This document shows positions 15,128 to 23,122 of a DNA stretch of 64,000 nucleotides, in pieces (the first letter of the stretch is position 1; every line of letters begins with the position of its first letter). The stretch comes from Micromonospora ureilytica (GTDB lineage: Bacteria; Actinomycetota; Actinomycetes; Mycobacteriales; Micromonosporaceae): positions 4,898,001 through 4,962,000 of the forward strand of contig NZ_JADOTX010000001.1 in the NCBI RefSeq assembly GCF_015751765.1, given 5' to 3'. The notes under the pieces were generated by a model. The model was given only the letters and a program-made list of their open reading frames with translations, was not told where the DNA came from and searched no databases. A program made the position numbers and the translations under genes.

Positions 15128-16618
15128 CTACCCCGCCCCAGCGCATTCTCCGCCCGCCCCGACCATCGCGCTGAGGAGCGCGGACAGCGGCACGGTGGCG
15201 AATCCCACCCGGGCGTCACTCGCCCCGTACGGCACCCACAGCTCACCGTCGTACACGAGAGCACCGCAGGAGTAGACGACGTTCGGTACGTACCCGTCCC
15301 GGTCCTTGTCGTCGGGGGCGAGAAGCGCACCGGGCAGGTGCGCGACGACCCGCTCCGGCGTGTGCAGGTCGAGCAGGAGCGCACCGATCGCGTACCGACG
15401 CATCGGCCCGACACCATGGGTGAGCACGAGCCAGCCGACGTCGGTCTCGATCGGTGATCCACAGTTGCCGACCTGGATCAACTCCCAACTCTCGTCCGGT
15501 GCGTGCAACGGAGTCGGGGCCTGCCAGCGGTTCTCGCCGTCGAGGGCGGTCAGGCCGATGGTCTCGCCGTCGGCACGGCACAGTGCCAGGTGCCGGCCGC
15601 CGACGGTACGCGGAAACAACGCGAGCCCCTTGTTCCGGGCACCCGGACCGCGCATCGGGGTCATCTCAAACTGTCGCAGGTCGTCGCTGGCCAGCGCGCG
15701 GGTGGCGATGTTCCGGCCGTCGTAGGCGGTGTAGGTGGCCCGGTACACAGGTCCGGATTCATCGACGAAGCGGACGAACCGCGCGTCCTCCATGCCGTTG
15801 CTCTCCGCCGGGGTGGCCGGCCAGAGCACCCGTTGGTGCAGGACCGTGTCGGCGGGGAAGGCCGTGGCGTAGCTACCGGCGTTGGTGCGACGCAGTTGTT
15901 CGACGGTCCCCAACCCGGTGCTACGGGAGAGCAGATCGGGTGGCAGGTTGCCGAGCACCCGCTCGAAGGCTGCCTCGTCGTACCACTCGGGCAACGCGTC
16001 CAGGACCGTGGCCGCGACCTCGTTGTCGCAGTCCTCCTCGGCCAGGCCGGCAACGAGCAGGTCCCGGCGGTGCCGTACGCCCGTCCGCTGCCCGACGGCC
16101 AACGGTCCGGTCCGTTCGGCGATCGTGAGCTGTCTCCCAGGTCCGACGATCGCGGTGGCGAAACCGATCGAGGACACGTGACCCTCCCCGACCTGGCGCA
16201 GGCTGATGGCGACGCGCAACTGCCCGGGGTCGAGACCGGTCTGGTCCGGGTGGGCCACCATCGACGGGTTGCACAGGGCGGCGGCCTCGACGGCGTACTC
16301 GTGGCTGAAGTAGGCGCCGACCAGCAGCCGGCTGTTCGGCGAGAGGTCCCGGGCCCGCGCGGCGCGGTGTCGGACCAGGTCGTAGTGGTGGCGGAAGGTG
16401 TCGGCCAGGTCGCGGTGCCGGGCGCCGAACCGGTCGAGGGTGTCCCGCAGCAGCCGGGTGGTCTCCTCGTCGTCGAGGTGCGCGACCCGGTCGATGAGCG
16501 CCTGCGCGCGGGTCCGTACCACCGCGGCATCCTCACCCGGCACGAAGAGCTTGATGATGACGCGGCGTGGATCCGGGGTGAGGATGACGTCGTGCCGGAC
16601 GGCCAGAGACCCTGTCAC
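15128..16618 (-). CDS. GH130-superfamily glycosidase/phosphorylase
   Basis: 496 residues. The C-terminal half is a five-bladed propeller of GH130 type: NGMEDARFVRFVDE (the EDPR-like catalytic motif), YDGRNIATRAL, NKGLALFP, NCGSPIETDVGWLVLTHGVG, and VVYSCGALVYDGELWVPYGASD. GH130 enzymes are mainly phosphorylases, with some hydrolases, acting on beta-mannosides. The first 200 residues are an extra helical domain. The GTG start overlaps the preceding gene stop by 4 nt. The company of two glycosyltransferases suggests turnover or remodelling of a glycoside made by the same operon. Exact substrate unknown. Confidence 0.85.
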   Translation of the reverse strand: MTGSLAVRHDVILTPDPRRVIIKLFVPGEDAAVVRTRAQALIDRVAHLDDEETTRLLRDTLDRFGARHRDLADTFRHHYDLVRHRAARARDLSPNSRLLVGAYFSHEYAVEAAALCNPSMVAHPDQTGLDPGQLRVAISLRQVGEGHVSSIGFATAIVGPGRQLTIAERTGPLAVGQRTGVRHRRDLLVAGLAEEDCDNEVAATVLDALPEWYDEAAFERVLGNLPPDLLSRSTGLGTVEQLRRTNAGSYATAFPADTVLHQRVLWPATPAESNGMEDARFVRFVDESGPVYRATYTAYDGRNIATRALASDDLRQFEMTPMRGPGARNKGLALFPRTVGGRHLALCRADGETIGLTALDGENRWQAPTPLHAPDESWELIQVGNCGSPIETDVGWLVLTHGVGPMRRYAIGALLLDLHTPERVVAHLPGALLAPDDKDRDGYVPNVVYSCGALVYDGELWVPYGASDARVGFATVPLSALLSAMVGAGGECAGAG

Positions 16619-17667
16619 GACCACCGCCGGGCGTGCTGCAGGGTGGAGATGAGCGCGAGGGTGGACTCGGCCCCCTGGTTGAGGTTGGGCCCGTGCGCGG
16701 TCAGCCCGTCGTAGCCACCGCCGGTCGCCGGGTCCCACATCGGCGTGCCGAGGTCGTTGTCGCCGAGGAACCACCCGACGGCCTGCCGCACCCCGTTGTC
16801 CCACTCCGGGTCCCCGGTGACCGTGGCGGCGGTGGCGCAGGCGTCGGCGAGGGCGGCGACCTCGATCGGCTGCTGGTCGTGGTGCAGTCGTACGCCGCCG
16901 TGCCGCCATCCCCCGACCGGAACGACAGACAGCCGTCCGCCGCGGAACTGGACACCGCGCAGCCAGGTCAACATGCGCAGACCGTCGTCGAGAGGCGGGC
17001 CGCCCTCGCGAAGCTGGCTGGCGGCGATGACCACCTCGGCGAGGGCCGCGCTCGCGTAGGTCAGCTCCGGTGATGGCCACGGCCACCGCGGGTCCGGACC
17101 GGCCCGGCCGATCGTGCTGGCCGCGTCCGCCAGCAGCGACGCCGCGGCGACGTGGCCCGGGTGACGACGAAGCACCTCGGCCGCGCCGAGACCGGCGAAG
17201 GCCATCGTGTGTGGGGCCTTGGTCCGCCGGGTCGCGCCCCGGCTGAAGGCGACAAGCGCCTCCTCGCGTACCCATGCGGCGGGGCTGCGGGCGACGGCCG
17301 TGCCCAGGCCCCACAGAGCGCGACCCCACCAGTCGCCGAGCCCTGGTTCGTCGACCCAGCGCCGGTCGTACCCGAGTCGGTTGTGGAACGCGCCGCCGGC
17401 GTCCTGCGCGTGGGTCAGGAACGCCAGGTATCGCTCCGCCAGCCGGAGCAGTTCCTCGCTCGGCTCCGGCTCGCGGCTGACGACCACCAGGCCACGGGCC
17501 ACGTCGTCGGTGCAGTAGCCGTGCTCACGCCGGACGATGGCGTGCCGTGCGTGCTCGAACAGACCGGTGTCGTCGCTCAGCCGGGCCAGGTGCGCGAAGC
17601 TGGGCGCGGGTGCCGTCACCCAGCGCCCACCCGTCGACGTCCGGGGGCGTCCGGTGGTCGCCGTCAC
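16615..17667 (-). CDS. Alpha-barrel-type protein of a glycosyltransferase operon
   Basis: 350 residues. It is rich in helices with repeated patterns such as LGDWWGRALWGLGTAVARS, WVREEALVAFSRG and DPATGGGYDGLTAHGPNLNQ, suggesting an (alpha/alpha)6 barrel like those of sugar-active enzymes. I cannot name a characterised family member. Its GTG start overlaps the GT4 gene stop, and its stop overlaps the GH130 start, both by 4 nt (GTGA), so stoichiometric co-expression is expected. There is no signal peptide, so a cytosolic role in handling a sugar intermediate is likely. Confidence 0.75.
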   Translation of the reverse strand: MTATTGRPRTSTGGRWVTAPAPSFAHLARLSDDTGLFEHARHAIVRREHGYCTDDVARGLVVVSREPEPSEELLRLAERYLAFLTHAQDAGGAFHNRLGYDRRWVDEPGLGDWWGRALWGLGTAVARSPAAWVREEALVAFSRGATRRTKAPHTMAFAGLGAAEVLRRHPGHVAAASLLADAASTIGRAGPDPRWPWPSPELTYASAALAEVVIAASQLREGGPPLDDGLRMLTWLRGVQFRGGRLSVVPVGGWRHGGVRLHHDQQPIEVAALADACATAATVTGDPEWDNGVRQAVGWFLGDNDLGTPMWDPATGGGYDGLTAHGPNLNQGAESTLALISTLQHARRWS

Positions 17668-18800
17668 GCCGGCACCGCTGCGACGGCGGGCGAGCGGGCA
17701 TCGACCAGCTCTTCGGCGAGGGCGCCGTAGCGGGCCGCGACCGCAGGCCAACTCAGGTGCGCGGCCAGCGGACGAACCCGCCCGGCCAACCGGGCGGTCA
17801 GACCCGGTTCGGTCAGTACCCGCCGGATCGCCTTGGCCAGTGCCGCCGGGTTCTGGTGGGGTACGACCAGACCGGGCCCACCGGTCAGCAGCTCGACGGC
17901 GTGCGGGAACGCCGTCGCCACGACGGGCACCCCGGCGGCCACCGCTTCGATGAGCACACCGGAGGTGACCTGTTCGCGGGAGTCGTAGGGCAGGACGACC
18001 ACGTCGGCGGAGCGGATCAACCGGCCCAGCGCCTCCTGGTCGTGGTAGATGTCCTGGTAGTCGACGGCGTGTGCGACGCCCAACTGGGCGCCGAGCTGGT
18101 GCAGCCCCGCCCGGTACGCCTCACCGTGGTGCTCGATCACCTTCGGGTGGGTCCGTCCCGCCACCGCGTAGGTCGGAGTCGGTTCCAGATCCTGCAACCG
18201 GGCGAGGGCCCGCAACGACCACTCGATGCCCTTGCCCGGCCCGAGCAACCCCCACGTCAGCAGGTGCGGGCGGGTACGCCGGTCGACGGGTACACCGGCG
18301 AGCTCGGCCGCTCCGTGGGGGATCACCGTCACCTTGCCCGCTGGCACGGTGTACCCGACGAGCAGCCGGTCGCGGGCCGTGTCGGTCATCGTGACGACCG
18401 CCCCGGCGGTCGCCACGATCTGCTCCAACAGGGATCTCTGCCGGGCCGAGGGCTGGCTGAGCACTGTGTGCAGGACCACGATGCTCGGCACGCTGAGCCG
18501 CCGCAGCAACGGCAGCACCTCCTCGCCGTCGGTGCCGGGGTAGATGCCGTACTCGTGCTGGACGATCGCCACGTCGTACGCGTTCAGGGCGGCCGCCGCC
18601 TCCCGCCAGCCGGCCGGGTCACGCGCCGACCAGGTGTGCACCACCCCGGGCACGGGCCGCTGGTCGTCGCCGTGATCGGTGACCCGGACGATGCCACCGC
18701 GGGTGCCGTCGGCGGTCAGCTGGGCGGCGAGTGCGGCGTTGAACGTGGCCAGTCCGCACCGGGTCGGTGGGTGGGTGCTGAGGAATCCGTAGCTGGGCAT
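17664..18800 (-). CDS. GT4-family glycosyltransferase
   Basis: 378 residues with two Rossmann-like domains (GT-B). The N-terminus YGFLSTHPPTRCGLATFNAAL is an acceptor-side loop. AIVQHEYGIYPGTDGEEVL, VTVIPHGAAELAG, TWGLLGPGKGIEW and the nucleotide-sugar segment YDSREQVTSGVLIEAVAAG, then PVVATAFPHAVELL, are typical of GT4. The ATG at 18800 has GGAAGG about 10 nt upstream. It lies 116 nt after the other glycosyltransferase. Donor and acceptor are unknown. Confidence 0.88.
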   Translation of the reverse strand: MPSYGFLSTHPPTRCGLATFNAALAAQLTADGTRGGIVRVTDHGDDQRPVPGVVHTWSARDPAGWREAAAALNAYDVAIVQHEYGIYPGTDGEEVLPLLRRLSVPSIVVLHTVLSQPSARQRSLLEQIVATAGAVVTMTDTARDRLLVGYTVPAGKVTVIPHGAAELAGVPVDRRTRPHLLTWGLLGPGKGIEWSLRALARLQDLEPTPTYAVAGRTHPKVIEHHGEAYRAGLHQLGAQLGVAHAVDYQDIYHDQEALGRLIRSADVVVLPYDSREQVTSGVLIEAVAAGVPVVATAFPHAVELLTGGPGLVVPHQNPAALAKAIRRVLTEPGLTARLAGRVRPLAAHLSWPAVAARYGALAEELVDARSPAVAAVPA

Positions 18801-18916
18801 GAACGTCGGGCCTTCCGGTTGTCGGCCACCGCAGAGGTACGGGGTGAGCCTCACGCGGGGACAGCGCACGCCGGTCAGCGTGTGTGACCGGCGGAACGAA
18901 GAGCGGTGCGGTTCGG

Positions 18917-19921
18917 TCAGTTGCCGACGAGCTGGTCGTAGACGGCGAGATAGTCGGTGACCATCCGGTCCGCGCTGAAGCGCTTCAGAGCCCGCTCCCG
19001 ACACTCCACCCGGTCGAGGCCGCCGACCCGGGTGATGGCCTCGACGGCCTGGTCGACGGTGGAGACGAGGAAACCCGTCACCCCTTCGTCGACGACCTCG
19101 GGCATGGACCCCCGCCGGTAGGCGACGACCGGGGTGCCACAGACCATCGATTCCACGACCGACAGCCCGAACGGCTCGTCGAAGTCGATCGGGTGCAGCA
19201 GTGCGGTGCTGTCACCCAGCACCTCGGCACGCCGCCGCGGACCCACCGAACCGAGGAAGACGACCTGGTCGCCATCGATGTGTGGGGCGACCTGTTCGGC
19301 GAAGTACTGCTCGTCCTGCACGATCCCGCAGATGGTCAGGGGCCGGCCGGCGCGGCGGGCGATCTCGATCGCGGTGTGGGTGCCCTTGTCCCTGTGGATC
19401 CGGCCGAAGGCGGCCAGCCCAGGGCCGGCCTGGCTGGTGAACGGCAGTCCGCCGACGTCGACGCCGTGGTACACCGTGGCCACGTAGTCGAGCTCCGGCG
19501 CCCGGTCGGCGTCGGAGATCGACACGTACGACGAGCGGGCTCGGCCGTAGGCGGGCAGGATCCCCGCGCCGGAGAAGCCGTGCACTGTGGTCAGCAGCGG
19601 CGCACGGCAGTGTTCCGCGAACGCCAGGGGCAGCCAGTCCAGGTGACTGTGCACCAGGTCGAACTGCGCCGAGCGGGCCATCGCGTGGGAGACGTGCATC
19701 GCCTCCCACACCCGGCCGTCCAGGTCCGGGTCGTCCGCGTACCCCCGTGGGCAGACTCCGTCGAGCTGGGCGGACGTGACGGAGTCAAGTGTCGCGAAGA
19801 GCGTCACGTCGATCCCACGACTGACCAGCCCCTCGGCGAGCAGGCCGGTCACCTGCTCCCACGGGCCGTAGTGGTGTGGGGGCGTACGCCAGGCGACCGG
19901 TCCGAGCAGCGCAATCCTCAA
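18917..19921 (-). CDS. GT4-family glycosyltransferase
   Basis: 334 residues. Starts MRIALLGPVAWRTPPHHYGP, then DLVHSHLDWLPLAFAEH, LLTTVHGFSG, VYHGVDVGGLPF, AAFGRIHRDKGTHTAIEIAR and DFDEPFGLSVVESMVCGTPV with the donor-binding E-x7-E pattern of GT4. The start is TTG, overlapping the TGA of the 57-residue ORF at 19918 by 4 nt; this start is supported by the conserved beginning of the fold. It is probably cytosolic, at the membrane face. Together with the second GT4, it likely builds a short glycoside. Confidence 0.9.
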   Translation of the reverse strand: MRIALLGPVAWRTPPHHYGPWEQVTGLLAEGLVSRGIDVTLFATLDSVTSAQLDGVCPRGYADDPDLDGRVWEAMHVSHAMARSAQFDLVHSHLDWLPLAFAEHCRAPLLTTVHGFSGAGILPAYGRARSSYVSISDADRAPELDYVATVYHGVDVGGLPFTSQAGPGLAAFGRIHRDKGTHTAIEIARRAGRPLTICGIVQDEQYFAEQVAPHIDGDQVVFLGSVGPRRRAEVLGDSTALLHPIDFDEPFGLSVVESMVCGTPVVAYRRGSMPEVVDEGVTGFLVSTVDQAVEAITRVGGLDRVECRERALKRFSADRMVTDYLAVYDQLVGN

Positions 19922-20091
19922 GGGGATGACGCGTCGACGAGATCAGCTGGGTTGAGGTTCAGGGTGGCGAGCAGCCCCGAGTGCTTGGCCGGGTCCACCC
20001 ACTCGGGCAGTTCGCGCTCGACCCAGGCGGCCCGGGCCACCTGACCCCGGTCACGAAGTGCGGTGACGATCCGGTCCCTGGCGATCCTCAT
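19918..20091 (-). CDS. Small protein heading the glycosyltransferase operon (57 aa)
   Basis: 57 residues beginning MRIARDRIVTALRDRGQVAR and ending NPADLVDASSP. Soluble, amphipathic helix-rich, Trp in AAWVERELPEW. The start is well supported: GGGGAG lies 6 nt before the ATG, and the stop overlaps the TTG start of the next gene (TTGA). It may couple or restrain translation of the glycosyltransferase from its weak TTG start. No family recognised. Confidence 0.75.
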   Translation of the reverse strand: MRIARDRIVTALRDRGQVARAAWVERELPEWVDPAKHSGLLATLNLNPADLVDASSP

Positions 20092-20390
20092 CTGGTACTC
20101 CCCTGGCTAAGGTGTTCAAAACGATCATTCGCACGGACAGTGGTGTGCACGTGCAGTCGGATCCGGACCACCAACCGTTCCGACCGCGATGGCGGGCGAA
20201 ACTGACGGCCGGGACGTGGTCGGCGATCGGCCAACACCACCAGCGAGTCGCGGCGACGGGGATGACGTTCGGTAACGCCCCTGATGGGCTGGTGGCGACG
20301 GCGTCTGGCGGCCACCGGGGTCCCGGGCGACATGTTCACCGTACGCCCTCGCGGCGGTCCGCCGCACCAGCGCCCTGGACGGACCGGAGG
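20092..20390. other. Intergenic region
   Basis: 299 bp between the start of the glycosyltransferase operon and the stop of the quinone reductase gene. It should hold the operon promoter; an A/T-richer patch (TTCAAAACGATCATTCGC near 20113) is the likeliest place. No gene seen. Confidence 0.45.
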
Positions 20391-21422
20391 TCAGGGCTCC
20401 AACACCACCTTGCCGGCCCGGCTGCGATTCTCGGCGAACACAAGCGCGGCGGAGACCTCGCTGAGGGGGTAGCGGGCGGCGATCTGCGGAACGATCACTC
20501 CCTGCCGCAGCAGGTCGAGCACGATGCCGAGGTCGGTGCGCAGGCGACGGCGGAACGCGGCACGACGGGTGAGCTGACCTGCCCAGAAGTTGTAGAAACC
20601 GGCCCGGTGGCCGTTCGGCAGCGTGTTCCAGGTGTAGAGGCGGGCCAGCAGCTTCACGAAGACCCACACCACCGACTGCCCGGTGCCCACGGCGGCGGCG
20701 TTGCCGTAGACGACCAGTTTGCCGCCGGGGGCGAGCAGGGCGTACGAGGTGCGTACGCCCGGGCCGGCGACCGGGTCGAAGACGGCGTCGACGCCACCCG
20801 GCGACAGCTCGCGGACCCGAGCGGCCATGTCCGGGTCGCGGTAGTCGAGTGGTTCGACGCCGAGTTCGCGCAGCCCGGCGTGGTGCCGTGCGGCGGCGGT
20901 GCCGATGACCCGCAGGCCGAGGTGTCGGCCCAGCTGCACGAGCACGCTCCCGACGCCGCCGTTCGCGCCGTGCACGAGGATGGTCTGCCCGGCCTTCAGG
21001 TCGGCGTCCCGCAGCATCTGCCAGGCGGTCACCCCGTTGACGACGACGGTCTCGGCCGCGGCGGGGTCCAGCCCCACGGGTACGGGGGTCAGGGCGTCGA
21101 TGTCGACAAGCGCGTGCGTGGCCCAGGCGCCGGTCTTGGTGACCGCCGCCACCCGGGTGCCGACCAACGTGTCGTCGCCGCCGGGACCGACCGCCCGGAC
21201 CGTGCCGACGAGGTCGTACCCGGGCACGAACGGGAACTTCGGCTGGCCGGGGTAGAGCGCGTGGCGCATCTGCTGCTCGGCGAACGAGATGCCGGTGGCC
21301 TCGACCTGGACGAGCGCCTGTCCCCGGGCGGGGACGGGCATCGCGCGACGGTGCAGCAGGAGGCCGTCGGGCTCCACCACGCCGGGCAGCACCACTTCGG
21401 TGATCGTCGTGTCGGTGGTCAT
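20391..21422 (-). CDS. Quinone oxidoreductase-like MDR protein
   Basis: 343 residues, medium-chain dehydrogenase/reductase of the zinc-free quinone reductase type. GroES-like half includes FPFVPGYDLVGTVRAVGPGG. The NADPH motif is ILVHGANGGVGSVLVQL, and GVDAVFDPVAGPG and LLAPGGKLVVYGNAAA follow. No structural-zinc cysteines are seen. The ATG at 21422 is preceded by AAAGGAG at 7 nt, better than the upstream in-frame GTG. The operator at 21437-21460 lies between promoter and start and is shared with the TetR gene at 21512. NADPH-dependent reduction of quinones or enones is expected. Confidence 0.9.
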   Translation of the reverse strand: MTTDTTITEVVLPGVVEPDGLLLHRRAMPVPARGQALVQVEATGISFAEQQMRHALYPGQPKFPFVPGYDLVGTVRAVGPGGDDTLVGTRVAAVTKTGAWATHALVDIDALTPVPVGLDPAAAETVVVNGVTAWQMLRDADLKAGQTILVHGANGGVGSVLVQLGRHLGLRVIGTAAARHHAGLRELGVEPLDYRDPDMAARVRELSPGGVDAVFDPVAGPGVRTSYALLAPGGKLVVYGNAAAVGTGQSVVWVFVKLLARLYTWNTLPNGHRAGFYNFWAGQLTRRAAFRRRLRTDLGIVLDLLRQGVIVPQIAARYPLSEVSAALVFAENRSRAGKVVLEP

Positions 21423-21436
21423 CAGGGTTCTCCTTT

Positions 21437-21460
21437 GTTTGTAAGTGCGCACTCACACAC
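21437..21460 (-). promoter_or_regulatory. TetR operator upstream of the quinone reductase
   Basis: A 24-bp site with core GTAAGTGCGCACTCAC (21441-21456), a dyad with one mismatched pair. It matches the site at 22070-22093 at 22 of 24 positions. It sits 15 bp before the MDR start codon. Confidence 0.8.
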
Positions 21461-21511
21461 TTGTCGGGTCCAAAGAGTGGGCCGCCGAAGCGGCCCAGCA
21501 TCGGGGGTCGG

Positions 21512-22069
21512 TCAGGGGTTACTCGGTCCGGGGTGGCGAATGCCGGCGGTCAGGGCGCGAGCCCAGGGCTCCGGGACCTGCTCCAGGCCGGCGGTCACGA
21601 TCAGGTGGCACAGCTGGCCGTACGCGAAGAACTGCTGCACCTGCGCGTCGCTGGCTCCGGCACGACTCTGCACGAAGGTCGCGACCCGCCGGTAGCCGGC
21701 CCGCACCGCCTCGGCGACCTCCGGGATGTCCGTGACGGCCTGCGCCTGCACCTGGAAGAGCAGAAGATCACGATCGGCGATCAGTTCCGCGTACGCACCG
21801 CCCATGGCGTCGAGGATCTCCTCCGGGCTGTCACCCGCGGCACGCTCGGCACCCGCCTCGATCGCGTCGGCGATCCGGTCGAAACACGCTCCGGCCGCCG
21901 CCACGAACAACCCGAGCTTTCCGGAGAAGAGCCGGAAGACGTACGCCTCGGAGATGCCGGCGGCCGCGGCCACTGCGGTGACCGGGGTGGCGTGGAAGCC
22001 GGCGCGCGCGAACACCGACACCGCGGTGTTCAGGACGGTGACCCGGCGGGCCTCGGCGGTGGATCGCAT
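21512..22069 (-). CDS. TetR-family regulator (autoregulated, probably leaderless)
   Basis: 185 residues. HTH at about 8-50: VLNTAVSVFARAGFHATPVT, then AVAAAAGISEAYVFRLF. The C-terminal domain is ligand-binding and unassigned. The ATG at 22069 directly abuts the operator at 22070-22093 with no Shine-Dalgarno sequence, so a leaderless mRNA is likely. It lies upstream of the quinone reductase on the same strand, separated by 89 bp that contain the second operator. This is a simple TetR plus target pair; the inducer is probably the reductase substrate or a related electrophile, by inference. Confidence 0.9.
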   Translation of the reverse strand: MRSTAEARRVTVLNTAVSVFARAGFHATPVTAVAAAAGISEAYVFRLFSGKLGLFVAAAGACFDRIADAIEAGAERAAGDSPEEILDAMGGAYAELIADRDLLLFQVQAQAVTDIPEVAEAVRAGYRRVATFVQSRAGASDAQVQQFFAYGQLCHLIVTAGLEQVPEPWARALTAGIRHPGPSNP

Positions 22070-22093
22070 GTTTGTAAGTGTGCACTCACAAAC
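22070..22093 (-). promoter_or_regulatory. TetR operator abutting its own start codon
   Basis: Core GTAAGTGTGCACTCAC (22074-22089) with TTT and AAA flanks that extend the dyad. The end of the site touches the ATG of the TetR gene. It is near-identical to 21437-21460. Confidence 0.8.
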
Positions 22094-22165
22094 AAGTGCC
22101 GTCAAGCCCACTGCCCAGTCGCAGTCCGGTCGCCCAGCCCGGTCGCCCAGCCCGCCGCTTGGTCG

Positions 22166-22498
22166 TCAGGGCGCGATGCGCAGCATCCGGATCGCGCTGT
22201 CGTCGTAGTCGCTGAAGCGGTACCGGAGGCCGGCGAACGGGCTGCCGGGGAAGTCGCCGGTGATCGTCGCCGTCACGACGGTGCCGGCGGGAGTGTCCTC
22301 GACGTCGGTGATCTCGTACGACACCAGCGGCACGGCACGGCGCCACTGGCGGATCGCCTCAATGCCCCGGTGTTCGGTCGACTCGTCCTCGACCACGGCG
22401 TCCTCGGCGAAAAGGGCGAAGTAGTCCTCGGAATCGGGCTGGCCGGCGAGCTCGAAGTAGCGGCGAATGATGGCCGGCGCGGCCTGGGTGGCGGTCAT
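22166..22498 (-). CDS. SnoaL-like / NTF2-fold protein
   Basis: 110 residues of the NTF2-like fold: IIRRYFELAGQPDSEDYFAL, DAVVEDESTEHRGIEAIRQW, VVTATITGDFPGSPFAGLRY, with a final IRMLRIAP strand. SnoaL-like proteins include polyketide cyclases, isomerases and many small stress-linked proteins, so the reaction is open. The ATG at 22498 was chosen over upstream in-frame codons because it begins the fold and has GAGAGG about 11 nt before it. It is divergent from the HxlR gene at 22608, which probably controls it. Confidence 0.82.
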   Translation of the reverse strand: MTATQAAPAIIRRYFELAGQPDSEDYFALFAEDAVVEDESTEHRGIEAIRQWRRAVPLVSYEITDVEDTPAGTVVTATITGDFPGSPFAGLRYRFSDYDDSAIRMLRIAP

Positions 22499-22607
22499 GG
22501 CTTCGCATCCCTCTCCGACGTGGCTCTGCACCCGTCGTCGTATAGTTACTTCTGAAACAGCACCTACTAACTTCGACACTAGCATCCACTCGGGAGAGGG
22601 CACGGTT

Positions 22608-23117
22608 GTGGCCGGAAAGATCCGCTTGGAGGACCGCGAATGCCCGCTGTCCAGCGCGCTGGGCCACGTGGGCGAGTGGTGGACGCTGCTGATCCTGCAC
22701 GACGCCTTCGACGGCTACACCCGGTTCGATCAGTTCCAGGCCAACCTGGGCGTCTCGTCCAGCATCCTGACCAGCCGGCTCAAGACCCTCACCGGTCAGG
22801 GGTTGCTGGAACGTCGCCGTTACCAGACCAGGCCCGACCGCTACGAGTACGTCCTCACCGACCTCGGCCGCAGCCTGCGGCCCGTCGTCGTCGCCCTCGC
22901 CGCCTGGGGCAACTCACGCCTCGACCCGAGCGAGCGCAGCATGATCCTCGTCGACCGGACCACCGGGGTGGAGGCCGACCCGGTGATCGTGGACCGCAAC
23001 ACCGGTCGCCCGCTCGACGACGCCGACTTCGTGTTCGCCGCCGGCCCGGCCGCCAGCGAGACCATGCGCAAGCGCTACGAGCACATCCCCACCCGGGCGG
23101 CCGCGCACCGGCCCTGA
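22608..23117 (+). CDS. HxlR-family transcriptional regulator
   Basis: 169 residues, GTG start with GGGAGAGGG about 6 nt upstream. The winged helix holds the HxlR signature: CPLSSALGHVGEWWTLLILH, GYTRFDQFQANLGVSSSILT, RLKTLTGQGLLERRRYQTRP, then YVLTDLGRSL. The N-terminal Cys at about residue 12 is the residue used for redox or electrophile sensing in this family. A C-terminal extension of about 60 residues is present. The divergent SnoaL-like gene is the likely target. Confidence 0.9.
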   Translation: MAGKIRLEDRECPLSSALGHVGEWWTLLILHDAFDGYTRFDQFQANLGVSSSILTSRLKTLTGQGLLERRRYQTRPDRYEYVLTDLGRSLRPVVVALAAWGNSRLDPSERSMILVDRTTGVEADPVIVDRNTGRPLDDADFVFAAGPAASETMRKRYEHIPTRAAAHRP

Positions 23118-23122
23118 CCGGC

